DNA of 12,208 bases from Desulfurococcales archaeon. GTDB lineage: Archaea > Thermoproteota > Thermoprotei_A > Sulfolobales > NBVN01. Within the stretch, counting starts at the first letter, position 1. Each line of letters starts with the position of its first letter. The stretch covers positions 1-12,208 of the forward strand of contig JAGDWE010000026.1 in assembly GCA_023255965.1 (NCBI GenBank), written 5' to 3'. Both the position numbers and the translations under genes were made by a program. The notes under the pieces are model-generated. The model made no database searches, had not been told where the DNA came from, and saw only the letters and a program-made list of their open reading frames with translations. This document shows positions 6,097 through 12,208 of this stretch, piece by piece.

Positions 6097-6723
6097 CTAT
6101 TTGGCAACTATCTTTCTCAGCAGCTCCTCAGCTCTTTTAACGTTGAAGACCCCACATACACACGACTTAGCTAATTCTATAGCTGCACTTGTTGGTGATA
6201 GATGCCCCTTCTTAATCTCGCTAACCATCTTAAGCACTAATGACGGCGATACCATACAGTGTCCACACATTGTAGTGATCTCTAGTACTTCCTTAGGTGG
6301 CAGTTTCTCAGTCCTACCCCAAATACCTAGTGATAGGTTTATTGTGTGCGGTTTTAGTCCTACCTCCTTAAGCGCCTTAAATACCTCCTCATAAACGCCT
6401 GTAACGACTACTGATAGGCCTAGGTTAGCCTCCTTAAGTTCCCTTAGTACCTCCTTAACCTGCTCTAAGTCTGTGTATACTCCATGGATTATGTTTCCAT
6501 GCTCCCTAAACTTGGTCATTATGTCTATTTCATCCCTCCAGTACTTATTGCCTACAACCATATTACCTATGTTGACAGGGTTATGCCTAGCTAGTATCTC
6601 CATAGCCTTCCTGAATTTACCCTCCTCATCAACATACTTAACGTGCCTTGAAGCCATTATCAGTACTACGTAGTCCCTCTTTAGTGAGTCTATAGATCCT
6701 ATCCTATGGTGTGTGTGAGTCAT
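6097..6723 (-). CDS. uncharacterised Cys/His-rich protein coupled to a ferredoxin-like protein
   Basis: 208 residues, not assigned to a characterised family. It starts with a His cluster (MTHTHHR), followed by LKRDYVVLIMASRH and a mixed alpha/beta body with NPVNIGNMVVGNK (48-60) and GLSVVVTGVYEEV (102-114). A highly patterned C-terminal half includes PHTINLSLGIWGRTEKLPP (125-143), CGHC at 153-156, and CVCGVF (188-193). The two Cys clusters (C153, C156; C188, C190) plus H155 look like metal or Fe-S ligands. No signal peptide or membrane segment is visible, so it is probably cytoplasmic. The ATG at 6723 is 6 bases after the upstream gene's stop, and its GGTGG site overlaps that stop, so the two are translationally coupled. 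I infer that both act in one complex or pathway. Confidence 0.88.
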   Translation of the reverse strand: MTHTHHRIGSIDSLKRDYVVLIMASRHVKYVDEEGKFRKAMEILARHNPVNIGNMVVGNKYWRDEIDIMTKFREHGNIIHGVYTDLEQVKEVLRELKEANLGLSVVVTGVYEEVFKALKEVGLKPHTINLSLGIWGRTEKLPPKEVLEITTMCGHCMVSPSLVLKMVSEIKKGHLSPTSAAIELAKSCVCGVFNVKRAEELLRKIVAK

Positions 6724-6729
6724 ACCACC

Positions 6730-7452
6730 TCACTCTATTAAAGGCCTCCCTAAACCTACATTTGTCTTAGCCCATGGACTTACCTCCAAGCCTAGCTCCT
6801 TAAGTAGCTTCACCACAGGTATGCTGAAGTCTTCATCAACCCTAGATATAACACCAACGCTAAATACCGTATCAGTCGTCTCAGCCAAATACTTAAGCTT
6901 CTCAATGACTTTGTTAACCTTACTTAAGGGAACCTTGAACTCTAATACAGCCGAGTGTATCTTCTCACCCATCAACTCGTCAGGGAACTTCCCTTTCTCT
7001 AAATCCTTAAGTAGATACAATATCGGATTGGCCTTCTCCCACTCAACACCAACTTCATTTAACTCCCTAACGAATCTACCTATTTCAGCGAACGTAACGC
7101 CTACTAATGGCCTGCCGATATCTATTGCAAATCCAACTTCGCCCCTTCTAAACCTACCTGTTACGTCATTAGTCTTCATCTCCTCGGTACCCCTGCCAGG
7201 AATACCGGTACTTGGGTGAGTAGTATATGGATCACTAAAGTGGGCTCTCACAGTCCTAGCATAGCCCTCAATGTAGGGCTCTATAGCATCCCTAGGACAT
7301 GGAACAACCCTAACACAAGTACCGCACTCAACACACTCCTCAACAACCACGTAGGACTTCTTGGTCTTGGGGTCTAACTTAATAGCACTCCTTGGGCAGT
7401 AAGGAATGCATATGCCACAACCAATACACCTATTCTGATTTATTAAGACCAA
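6730..7452 (-). CDS. two-cluster ferredoxin domain fused to a conserved uncharacterised domain
   Basis: 240 residues. The N-terminal 58 residues hold two [4Fe-4S] motifs: C9-x2-C12-x2-C15-x3-C19-P (CIGCGICIPYCP), and C40-x2-C43-x2-C46-x5-C52-P, whose last spacing is longer than usual. A linker leads to a strongly patterned block at about 67-101 (DPYTTHPSTGIPGRGTEEMK, then TNDVTGRF) and a C-terminal alpha/beta part containing GFAIDIGRPLVGVTF and DTVFSVGVISRV. I know of no biochemical function for this C-terminal domain. The start is TTG 7452, preceded at 8 bases by a perfect GGAGGT (7461-7466). It is the first gene of a two-gene operon with the Cys-rich protein downstream. A cytoplasmic electron-transfer or Fe-S role is likely; the substrate is unknown. 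Confidence 0.9.
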   Translation of the reverse strand: MVLINQNRCIGCGICIPYCPRSAIKLDPKTKKSYVVVEECVECGTCVRVVPCPRDAIEPYIEGYARTVRAHFSDPYTTHPSTGIPGRGTEEMKTNDVTGRFRRGEVGFAIDIGRPLVGVTFAEIGRFVRELNEVGVEWEKANPILYLLKDLEKGKFPDELMGEKIHSAVLEFKVPLSKVNKVIEKLKYLAETTDTVFSVGVISRVDEDFSIPVVKLLKELGLEVSPWAKTNVGLGRPLIE

Positions 7453-7498
7453 GCTACTACACCTCCTTAAGTAATCCTATATTATTTTTAAATTTGAT

Positions 7499-7505
7499 CT
7501 TATAA
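7499..7505 (-). promoter_or_regulatory. TATA box of the ferredoxin/Cys-rich operon
   Basis: TTATAAG on the minus strand is centred near 7502, predicting a start near 7476. That leaves a 24-base leader containing the GGAGGT site. Confidence 0.5.
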
Positions 7506-7518
7506 TGCTGCTTTTATA

Positions 7519-7690
7519 TTAATCCGACCTCCTCTTCACTCTAAAGGTTGGGTTTCCTTGGAGCGGGGTTTCTAGCATCTATTCGGTTATATATCCCTCA
7601 TTTGCTGAGCAGTGGGGCGGCCGGAAGCCTCCATCTGGATTTTAGTATCATCAGCGCCCATCACCACTGGAGGATATGATGCTTATGGAC
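7519..7690 (-). pseudogene. possible transposase-tail relic (TnpB/OrfB-like), frameshifted
   Basis: Two short minus-strand frames read like a broken protein C-terminus. One includes PPVVMGADDTKIQMEASGRP and TAQQM before a stop. A second, in another frame, reads ETPLQGNPTFRVKRRSD and stops at 7519. The pattern (M/W-G-A-acidic, polar tail, basic end) resembles the tail at 2563-2844 and, from memory, the disordered ends of archaeal OrfB proteins. No catalytic motif is visible, so this is a weak call. Confidence 0.28.
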
Positions 7691-8013
7691 CTTTATCCAC
7701 ACAATAAATGGCGACGCCTTCAGTTGTAAACAGTTATCTATTCATCCTTTGAGGTTCTGCCCTTTGGTCGGGTTTCATCTGTCATTGAACAAGTATCCAA
7801 CGACCCTAGACGTAGGGCAAGGAATTGAATCATTAATTCTCCTTACACCTTAAGTGTCAGTATTTTGCCCCTCTGGAGAACAACTTATACGTCGTTGGTA
7901 GTTAACTCCTTCTTCGGGGCACTAGCTACTACATTCCAAGGACTAACATGTTCCTTCATTTCAACCCTAAGAATGTATATAACACAATCATGTGAACTCT
8001 ACTACGCTCTCCA

Positions 8014-8027
8014 TATAAACTTATAAA
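8014..8027 (+). promoter_or_regulatory. TATA box of the ssb operon
   Basis: ATATAAACTTATAA, centred near 8023, predicts a start near 8049 and a 25-base leader to the GTG at 8074, which includes the GGAG site. Confidence 0.6.
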
Positions 8028-8073
8028 CCCCATAGCTAGTCTAAGACTGTATATCGTTTCGGAGTTGAAGTAC

Positions 8074-8496
8074 GTGAAGGTAAACGTAATAGATTTGAAA
8101 CCTGGAATGGAGAACGTGCATGTAGTTGTGCGCGTTCTAAAAGCAGATGGTCCAAAAGTAATAAGAACTAAAGCCGGTGAGAGAACCATTAGTGAAGCGT
8201 TAGTTGGAGATGAGACAGGTAAGGTAAAACTAACACTATGGGGACGTATGGCTGGCTCGATAAGTGAAGGCGACGTCATTGAGATCACTGGTGGTTGGAC
8301 GTCAGTATTTAAGAATGAGGTCCAGTTGAATGTTGGTGGGCATGGTAAGGTAGATAAAGTAGACAGTTCATTAGCTCCTGAGGCAAGTAGCATTCCGGAT
8401 GCGTCGCCGAAGGCTGAAGGAGTTAGTAGTGAAGGAGGATTTAGGAGGCAGCCGAGGAGGAGTGGAGGTAGAGGTAGATCAGGTGGTTGGCGATGA
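8074..8496 (+). CDS. ssb: single-stranded DNA-binding protein, crenarchaeal single-OB-fold type
   Basis: 140 residues. A single OB fold (about 1-95) with DLKPGMENVHVVVRVLKA, the conserved ISEALVGDETGKVKLTLWG and NEVQLNVGG is followed by an acidic linker and a Gly/Arg-rich C-terminal tail (RRQPRRSGGRGRSGGWR), as in Sulfolobus solfataricus SSB. It binds and protects single-stranded DNA in replication and repair. With the GTG at 8074 the aromatic residues fall at W56, W75 and F79, the same numbers as the ssDNA-stacking residues of SsoSSB. This, and the GGAG at 8061-8064 spaced 9 bases, favours that start over TTG 8065. The tail is truncated relative to SsoSSB and lacks its acidic end. The gene overlaps the next by ATGA. 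Confidence 0.92.
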   Translation: MKVNVIDLKPGMENVHVVVRVLKADGPKVIRTKAGERTISEALVGDETGKVKLTLWGRMAGSISEGDVIEITGGWTSVFKNEVQLNVGGHGKVDKVDSSLAPEASSIPDASPKAEGVSSEGGFRRQPRRSGGRGRSGGWR

Positions 8497-8810
8497 GTCA
8501 GAAGGAATCACTATACAATAACATTAAGGGATCAAAACCCCTTAAAGTAGGTAATGAATTGGGATTTGATGGTCAGAACTATCTAGTAGCGTTAAATGAG
8601 AATGACGTATATGCATTAGCGGCTGGCGCTTATTACGTATGGACTTTATGCGATGGAGTAAAGACCGTTGAGGAGATCGTTAAAGACATAACAAATGAGC
8701 TATCAAACCTTCCTGAGAGTAAAGAAAAAGTTACTGAAGATGAACTAAGGGAACCAGTGGCCTTAATAATCGATCAACTAGCTAAAGTAGGCCTCGTTAA
8801 ATACGCCTGA
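8493..8810 (+). CDS. PqqD-like small protein translationally coupled to ssb
   Basis: 105 residues. The core NYLVALNENDVYALAAGAYY followed by VWTLCDGVKTVEEIV (about 49-63), and a C-terminal helix ending DQLAKVGLVKYA, match the PqqD-type winged-helix fold (aromatic-W-x-L-x-D-G-x-x-T-x-x-E-I). PqqD proteins bind precursor peptides for radical-SAM enzymes (RiPP recognition elements). No radical-SAM gene or precursor peptide is visible here. ATG 8493 overlaps the ssb stop as ATGA and has a GGTG site at 8482-8485 inside the ssb tail; a TTG at 8487 is less likely. Coupling to ssb suggests co-production, perhaps a different role from peptide modification. It is probably cytoplasmic, and the function is unproven. 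Confidence 0.8.
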   Translation: MSQKESLYNNIKGSKPLKVGNELGFDGQNYLVALNENDVYALAAGAYYVWTLCDGVKTVEEIVKDITNELSNLPESKEKVTEDELREPVALIIDQLAKVGLVKYA

Positions 8811-8830
8811 AGGACGCTGGGTTTGAAGCT

Positions 8831-8861
8831 ATAAATTTAAATTGTAGATTTTTAAATTTAT
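8831..8861. repeat. 11-bp perfect AT-only inverted repeat
   Basis: ATAAATTTAAA (8831-8841) and TTTAAATTTAT (8851-8861) are exact inverse complements around TTGTAGATT. It lies 20 bases after the PqqD-like stop. It could be a 3'-end signal of the ssb operon (the spacer and right arm give T-rich RNA) or a protein-binding site. Confidence 0.55.
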
Positions 8862-9159
8862 CTACTTAAGTCTTAGGTCGATATCTTCGAGCAAACCCAT
8901 ATTTAGAGTCATAGATGCAATAATCACAACAAGCAAATATACAGCTATGCTAAAGCGGTTGTAAAAATCTGTTAGTGAGGAATAAGAAAAGTATTCTAAG
9001 GAGTTGACGACTATGGTAGATATGGTTGTAGATCAAATTCGAGGAGCAGAAGACTCATAATAAGGCTCATAACTGGCTGGCTGTGGCTACGAGGCGAAGC
9101 TAAAGCTTCTAGGGTCCGCTAAAACCTTTAAATGAGTTGAACTTATTTATCGTTTTCTT

Positions 9160-9182
9160 AAAACAGTGCTAATTTAGTACTG
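9160..9182 (-). terminator. hairpin with T tract after the tct operon
   Basis: CAGTGCTAA (9164-9172) and TTAGTACTG (9174-9182) form a stem with one G-U wobble and a very short loop, starting 17 bases past the tctA stop. On the minus strand it is followed directly by TTTT, like an intrinsic terminator. Confidence 0.45.
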
Positions 9183-9199
9183 CTTTATTTATGTGGACT

Positions 9200-10726
9200 T
9201 TAAGGTCTTGGGGCCTTGTTAGATCTCTCTTTTAATTTGGTATATAATGTGGGCAGTACGATCATCATAGCAGTTGCTATATAGATGAATTGACTTATCG
9301 GGCTTGCAATGTATACTAGAGGATTGCCAAGAGATATATCTAGAGAACGTCTAAAGTATTTCTCAGCTATAGGTCCTAATACGAAGCCTATAGCCATAGG
9401 TGCTGCAGGGAATTTGTATCTTGTTAATATGTAGGTTGCTATCCCTATGAATACTGTAGCAAATATATCAACTATAGAATTCCTAATTACGTAAGTACCG
9501 AATACTGTAAAGAATATTATCGTAAGTGCTAGTAGCGGTATATTCCTCCTTAAGAACTCGCCTAACTTTAGGAACATGTAGATGACTATAGGTGCCATTA
9601 AGTAGAGGATGATGTTAGATAGGAAGGCACCAACTAATACCGTATAACCTAATGAACCTCTATACGTAAAGATCCACGCACCAGGTATAACTCCATGAAT
9701 TAATAATGCCCCCAATATGATAGCTGTTGCAGCACCTCCTGGAATTCCTAAAGCTAATGTAGGTACTAAAGTACCCATAGCCGCCGCATTATTAGCTGAT
9801 TCAGGTACTGCAACGCCTTCAGGTATTCCAGTACCCCATTTCTCGGGATATCCAGAAAGCCTTCTGGCCATAATGTAAGAGACCACCGCAGCCGTAGTGG
9901 CTCCAACGCCCGGTAAGAATCCTATAAGCCAACCTATAGGTATAGCTATGCCGAATACTAACGGCGCAGACTTAATGAAGAATTTTCTATCAGGGAACAT
10001 GAGTTCTAGAAATCCGTATTTCTCCTTAATAACCTCCATTTTTAACTCACCTTCAAGTAATCTAAGTGCTTCAGACATAGCAAATATTCCTAAGAGGACA
10101 GCAACTAAGTCGAAACCACCTCCTAAAGCAGTTATCCCGAAAGTATATCTAGGAATACCTGTAGTTGGGTCAGAACCTATAGTTGCTAGGAAGAAGCCTA
10201 TAAGTGCTGATATTAAAGCTTTAACACCACCTTCAAATGTTGCTAAGAAGGAAATTGCCATAACTACTAATGCAAACATCTCAGCTGGACCAAACATTAC
10301 AGCTACGTCAGCTAGTACTGGCGTGAAGAACAACCCTATAGCACCACCTACTAAACCACCTAAGAATGAGTAGAACCTAGATAGCATTAGGGCGTAGCCG
10401 CTCTTCCCCTTCTTAGTTAATTCGTAACCATCCAATGCGGTCATTATATTCTCAGTGCTTCCAGGAATCCTAAACAGTACAGCTGTGACGGAACCTCCAT
10501 AAACTGCTGAAGCGTAGGCAGCCATTAAAGCTATTATAGCTGTTTGTGGAGGTAGCCAGAGAGTGAATGGTAGTAGTATAGCGGTGATAGCTACTGAAGT
10601 TATTCCAGGTGCTGCACCAGCTATAAGACCTATAAAACAGGCTAATATCAGCATACCCATATCTAATGGGCTAGTCAGAACATTGATAAATGCGTAACCA
10701 ATATTAGCTAAGTGTTGTTCAAGCAT
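9200..10726 (-). CDS. tctA: TctA, large membrane subunit of a tripartite tricarboxylate transporter
   Basis: 508 residues, the usual size, with about 11-12 predicted membrane segments. The family signature appears near the N-terminus: AGAAPGITSVAITAILLPF (36-54), AVYGGSVTAVLFRIPGS (74-90) and TALDGYELTKKGKSGYAL. An inverted-repeat counterpart lies in the second half (LIGFLPGVGATTAAVVSYI, then ALGIPGGAATAIILGALL). TctA with TctB forms the cation-gradient-driven importer fed by the binding protein TctC. Substrates of the family are citrate, tartrate, aromatic and other carboxylates; this one is unknown. The ATG at 10726 is 6 bases after a GGTGA that overlaps the tctB stop, so the two are coupled. 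It is the last gene of tctC-tctB-tctA. Confidence 0.95.
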   Translation of the reverse strand: MLEQHLANIGYAFINVLTSPLDMGMLILACFIGLIAGAAPGITSVAITAILLPFTLWLPPQTAIIALMAAYASAVYGGSVTAVLFRIPGSTENIMTALDGYELTKKGKSGYALMLSRFYSFLGGLVGGAIGLFFTPVLADVAVMFGPAEMFALVVMAISFLATFEGGVKALISALIGFFLATIGSDPTTGIPRYTFGITALGGGFDLVAVLLGIFAMSEALRLLEGELKMEVIKEKYGFLELMFPDRKFFIKSAPLVFGIAIPIGWLIGFLPGVGATTAAVVSYIMARRLSGYPEKWGTGIPEGVAVPESANNAAAMGTLVPTLALGIPGGAATAIILGALLIHGVIPGAWIFTYRGSLGYTVLVGAFLSNIILYLMAPIVIYMFLKLGEFLRRNIPLLALTIIFFTVFGTYVIRNSIVDIFATVFIGIATYILTRYKFPAAPMAIGFVLGPIAEKYFRRSLDISLGNPLVYIASPISQFIYIATAMMIVLPTLYTKLKERSNKAPRP

Positions 10727-10732
10727 ATCATT

Positions 10733-11218
10733 TCACCTACCGAATAAGGCGAGCATATATGTGGTGATGTCATGGAATACTCCATACCCCCTAGGCAATG
10801 GTATTAGCAGAAGTACTGGAAACATTAAAAGTGCTAGCATAGCGAATATGAAACCTACTAGTACCGACCTTAATACATCAACTTTTAAAAACCTCAAATA
10901 TGTTGAGGATAAGACTAACGTAGATATAAAGAACCCTAGGTATTCAAGCGTCACACCATATACCATAATGAAGAACGCTGTCACTATAATCCTACTTAAA
11001 CCTCCCTTCTCTAGCGGTGCTGGCCTGTAATAATTCTTCTTAATAACCCTGTAAATTATAGATGAGGTGCATGCTAAAAGCATAAGTATGAGTATTGTTG
11101 CTGGCCAGACCTCAGGTCCTATAACAACCCATGGTAGCTTAGGTAGCTGGAAGGTCTCATATAGGAAGAATAAATTGAAGATTAGCAGGGATAAAAAGAT
11201 TATTAGTTCAACATTCGT
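10733..11218 (-). CDS. tctB: TctB, small membrane subunit; start codon unresolved
   Basis: The canonical frame from ATG 11083 gives 116 residues with three membrane segments, short for TctB (about 150-170). The same frame stays open upstream to the stop at 11225-11227, and the 47 extra codons encode a clear first membrane segment (ELIIFLSLLIFNLFFLYETF), then LPWVVIGPEVWPATILIL, as TctB requires. This stretch has no in-frame ATG, GTG or TTG. The tctC stop overlaps an AGGTGA site at 11225-11230. Six bases after it is an in-frame ACG at 11216-11218, which I use provisionally. The ATG at 11212-11214 is out of frame and stops after three codons. A sequencing error or natural frameshift is the alternative. 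Four membrane segments in total; partner of TctA. Confidence 0.8.
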   Translation of the reverse strand, partial: TNVELIIFLSLLIFNLFFLYETFQLPKLPWVVIGPEVWPATILILMLLACTSSIIYRVIKKNYYRPAPLEKGGLSRIIVTAFFIMVYGVTLEYLGFFISTLVLSSTYLRFLKVDVLRSVLVGFIFAMLALLMFPVLLLIPLPRGYGVFHDITTYMLALFGR

Positions 11219-11228
11219 ATTAGGTCAC

Positions 11229-12208
11229 CTAAATCTTCGCTAGTCCTAACTCTCTATATATTTGTAGGTACGCATTAAATTCCTCAGTTACGAACTTCCT
11301 GAAGTCATCACCTACTAGTAATCCAGGTCTATAGTAGAGGTATTGAATCCGTTCCTGTTCCTTATAGTATGGGCTATTATACGCTTGCTCGCATAACCGT
11401 TCTAGTTTTTTAACGATCTCAGGTGGGGTTCCAGCCCTAACTGCTAGACCCCTCCACAGGCCGTAAGTTATGTTTAGACCTAACTCCGTGGCCGCAGGTA
11501 CGTCGGGGAAGTCGCCCAATCTTTTGTCGATGAAGAATACTAAGGCCTTTACCTTACCCTCCCTGATTAACGGCACTATTATGCCTGGTTCCTCCATCAT
11601 AGCATCTATTTTACCTCCGAGGAGGTCTGTCCTCATCTCGGCTGCTGACTCATAAGGGATGTACCTCAACTTAATACCAGCGTATTTAGCTAGTAGTATG
11701 GTGTTTAGGTGGTCTGGAACCGCACCTAGTCCTGTACCACCTACCGTTACCTCACGCTCCTTAGCGTAGTTTATGAAGTCCTGGATGGTCTTAAATCTAG
11801 GATCATCAGCCCTAACCCATAAACCGCCGACGTCCCACTGGAACCTACATATTGGTATGTATTCCTCCATCTTATGCGGGTTCTTACCCATGATTATATT
11901 GGTCAACGCGTAAGCCCCATAGAGTAACACCGTGTATCCATCTGCTGGTTGCTCAGCTACATATGCCTCAGCAATAGCTCCACCGGCGCCAGGCATATTC
12001 ACTACAGACCAAGGAACTCCTGTTAGATTCTGAAGTACTGGAGCTATTGCTCTGGCAGCTAAATCACTACCACCACCGGCGCCAAAACCAACGACTATCG
12101 TTACAGGCCTAGTAGGCCATGCAACAGGTGGCAAGGTTGGAGTCGGTGTGGGTGTTGGTGTAGCTGTTACTGTCTTAGTTACCGTGGTTGTTATTGTCTG
12201 TGTTACGG
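11229..12208 (-). CDS. tctC: TctC-type extracellular solute-binding protein (N-terminus outside window)
   Basis: The frame runs to the right edge without a stop, so the 5' end is missing. The visible N-terminal part is a Thr/Val then Thr/Pro-rich stalk (TVTKTVTATPTPTPTPT), typical of archaeal binding proteins tethered outside the membrane. The folded domain follows: WPTRPVTIVVGFGAGGGSD, the loop VVNMPGAGGAIAEAYVAEQP, DGYTVLLYGAY, and VGGTGLGAVPDHLNT. The end, GTPPEIVKKLERLCEQAYNSP then YKEQ, is the usual TctC/Bug C-terminal helix. It captures a carboxylate and delivers it to TctAB. In canonical family members a conserved Asp in the first loop contacts the ligand; here GGGSD (about residue 47 of the visible part) fits. 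It is the first gene of the operon visible; the promoter lies beyond the window. Confidence 0.93.
   Translation of the reverse strand, partial: VTQTITTTVTKTVTATPTPTPTPTLPPVAWPTRPVTIVVGFGAGGGSDLAARAIAPVLQNLTGVPWSVVNMPGAGGAIAEAYVAEQPADGYTVLLYGAYALTNIIMGKNPHKMEEYIPICRFQWDVGGLWVRADDPRFKTIQDFINYAKEREVTVGGTGLGAVPDHLNTILLAKYAGIKLRYIPYESAAEMRTDLLGGKIDAMMEEPGIIVPLIREGKVKALVFFIDKRLGDFPDVPAATELGLNITYGLWRGLAVRAGTPPEIVKKLERLCEQAYNSPYYKEQERIQYLYYRPGLLVGDDFRKFVTEEFNAYLQIYRELGLAKI

Larger units (their letters stand above)
7467..8060. other. 594-base gap without an intact gene
   Basis: Apart from the operon promoter at the left, the possible transposase relic (7519-7690) and the ssb promoter at the right, I see nothing convincing. 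All six frames are interrupted or have unlikely composition in 7690-8010. The frame open on the minus strand from 8393 is antisense to ssb. Confidence 0.6.
8811..9199. other. 389-base gap without a convincing gene
   Basis: Contains the AT-only palindrome after the PqqD-like gene, a possible 15-codon frame at 9013-9060 with AAGGAG nine bases upstream, a perfect GAAGCT-AA-AGCTTC hairpin near 9096-9109, and the tct terminator hairpin at 9164-9182. Nothing else is supported. Confidence 0.55.

Noticed and set aside
6101..7219. Three plus-strand frames antisense to the Fe-S pair
   Set aside because: Ser/Thr/Leu-rich shadows of well-supported minus-strand genes.
7956..8393. 145-codon minus-strand frame over ssb
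   Set aside because: Antisense to ssb, whose catalytic aromatic residues and promoter are clear.
9060..9120. GC-richer patch as another transposase tail
   Set aside because: Only a short GCGAAGC-like match to the tail at 2563-2844; no continuous reading frame.
9897..10373. 158-codon plus-strand frame inside tctA
   Set aside because: Antisense to a clear membrane protein gene; Pro/Asn/Lys-rich composition is the shadow of its codons.

Overview
The window looks like chromosomal DNA of a hyperthermophilic crenarchaeon, most likely of the Thermoproteales (Vulcanisaeta/Caldivirga-like). This is inferred from a TFIIB-type initiation factor, a Sulfolobus-type single-strand binding protein, an HTH-ThiN regulator, archaeal tRNAs, TATA boxes of the form AAACTTATAA, GGTGA-type ribosome binding sites and frequent GTG/TTG starts. 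The genus is a guess.

Layout. (1) 1-2600: an iron-dependent alcohol dehydrogenase and an HpcH/HpaI-type aldolase on the plus strand converge on a small monocluster ferredoxin on the minus strand. Both ends of this block carry what I read as C-terminal tails of TnpB/OrfB-like transposases, in opposite orientation and pointing inward. (2) 2600-3800: a small winged-helix protein, then a gene-poor stretch with several long-range complementary segments that may hold a structured RNA. (3) 3800-6015: a tRNA with a CAU anticodon (probably Ile2), an HTH-ThiN regulator (ThiR-like), transcription factor B, and a divergent tRNA-Thr(UGU). (4) 6097-7452: a tightly coupled minus-strand pair, a two-cluster ferredoxin-like protein followed by a Cys/His-rich protein, neither of which I can assign to a characterised family. 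(5) 7467-8060: non-coding, with a probable transposase-tail relic. (6) 8074-8810: ssb overlapping a PqqD-like gene by ATGA. (7) 8811-9199: non-coding, with an AT-only palindrome and a terminator-like hairpin. (8) 9200-12208: a tripartite tricarboxylate transporter operon, tctC-tctB-tctA, on the minus strand; tctC runs off the window.

How the genes may work together. The aldolase has the full catalytic set of class II HpcH/HpaI enzymes, which cleave 2-oxo acids to pyruvate plus an aldehyde. A FucO-type dehydrogenase beside it could reduce that aldehyde. The TctABC system would import a carboxylate, and the ferredoxin and the coupled ferredoxin/Cys-rich pair suggest anaerobic redox chemistry. 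A link between these blocks is inference from proximity only.

Points most worth a second look: the uncharacterised ferredoxin/Cys-rich pair; the translationally coupled ssb-PqqD-like gene pair; tctB, whose first membrane segment has no canonical in-frame start codon; the inward-facing TnpB-like tails with a compensatory base change in a shared hairpin; and the possible structured RNA at about 3356-3551.
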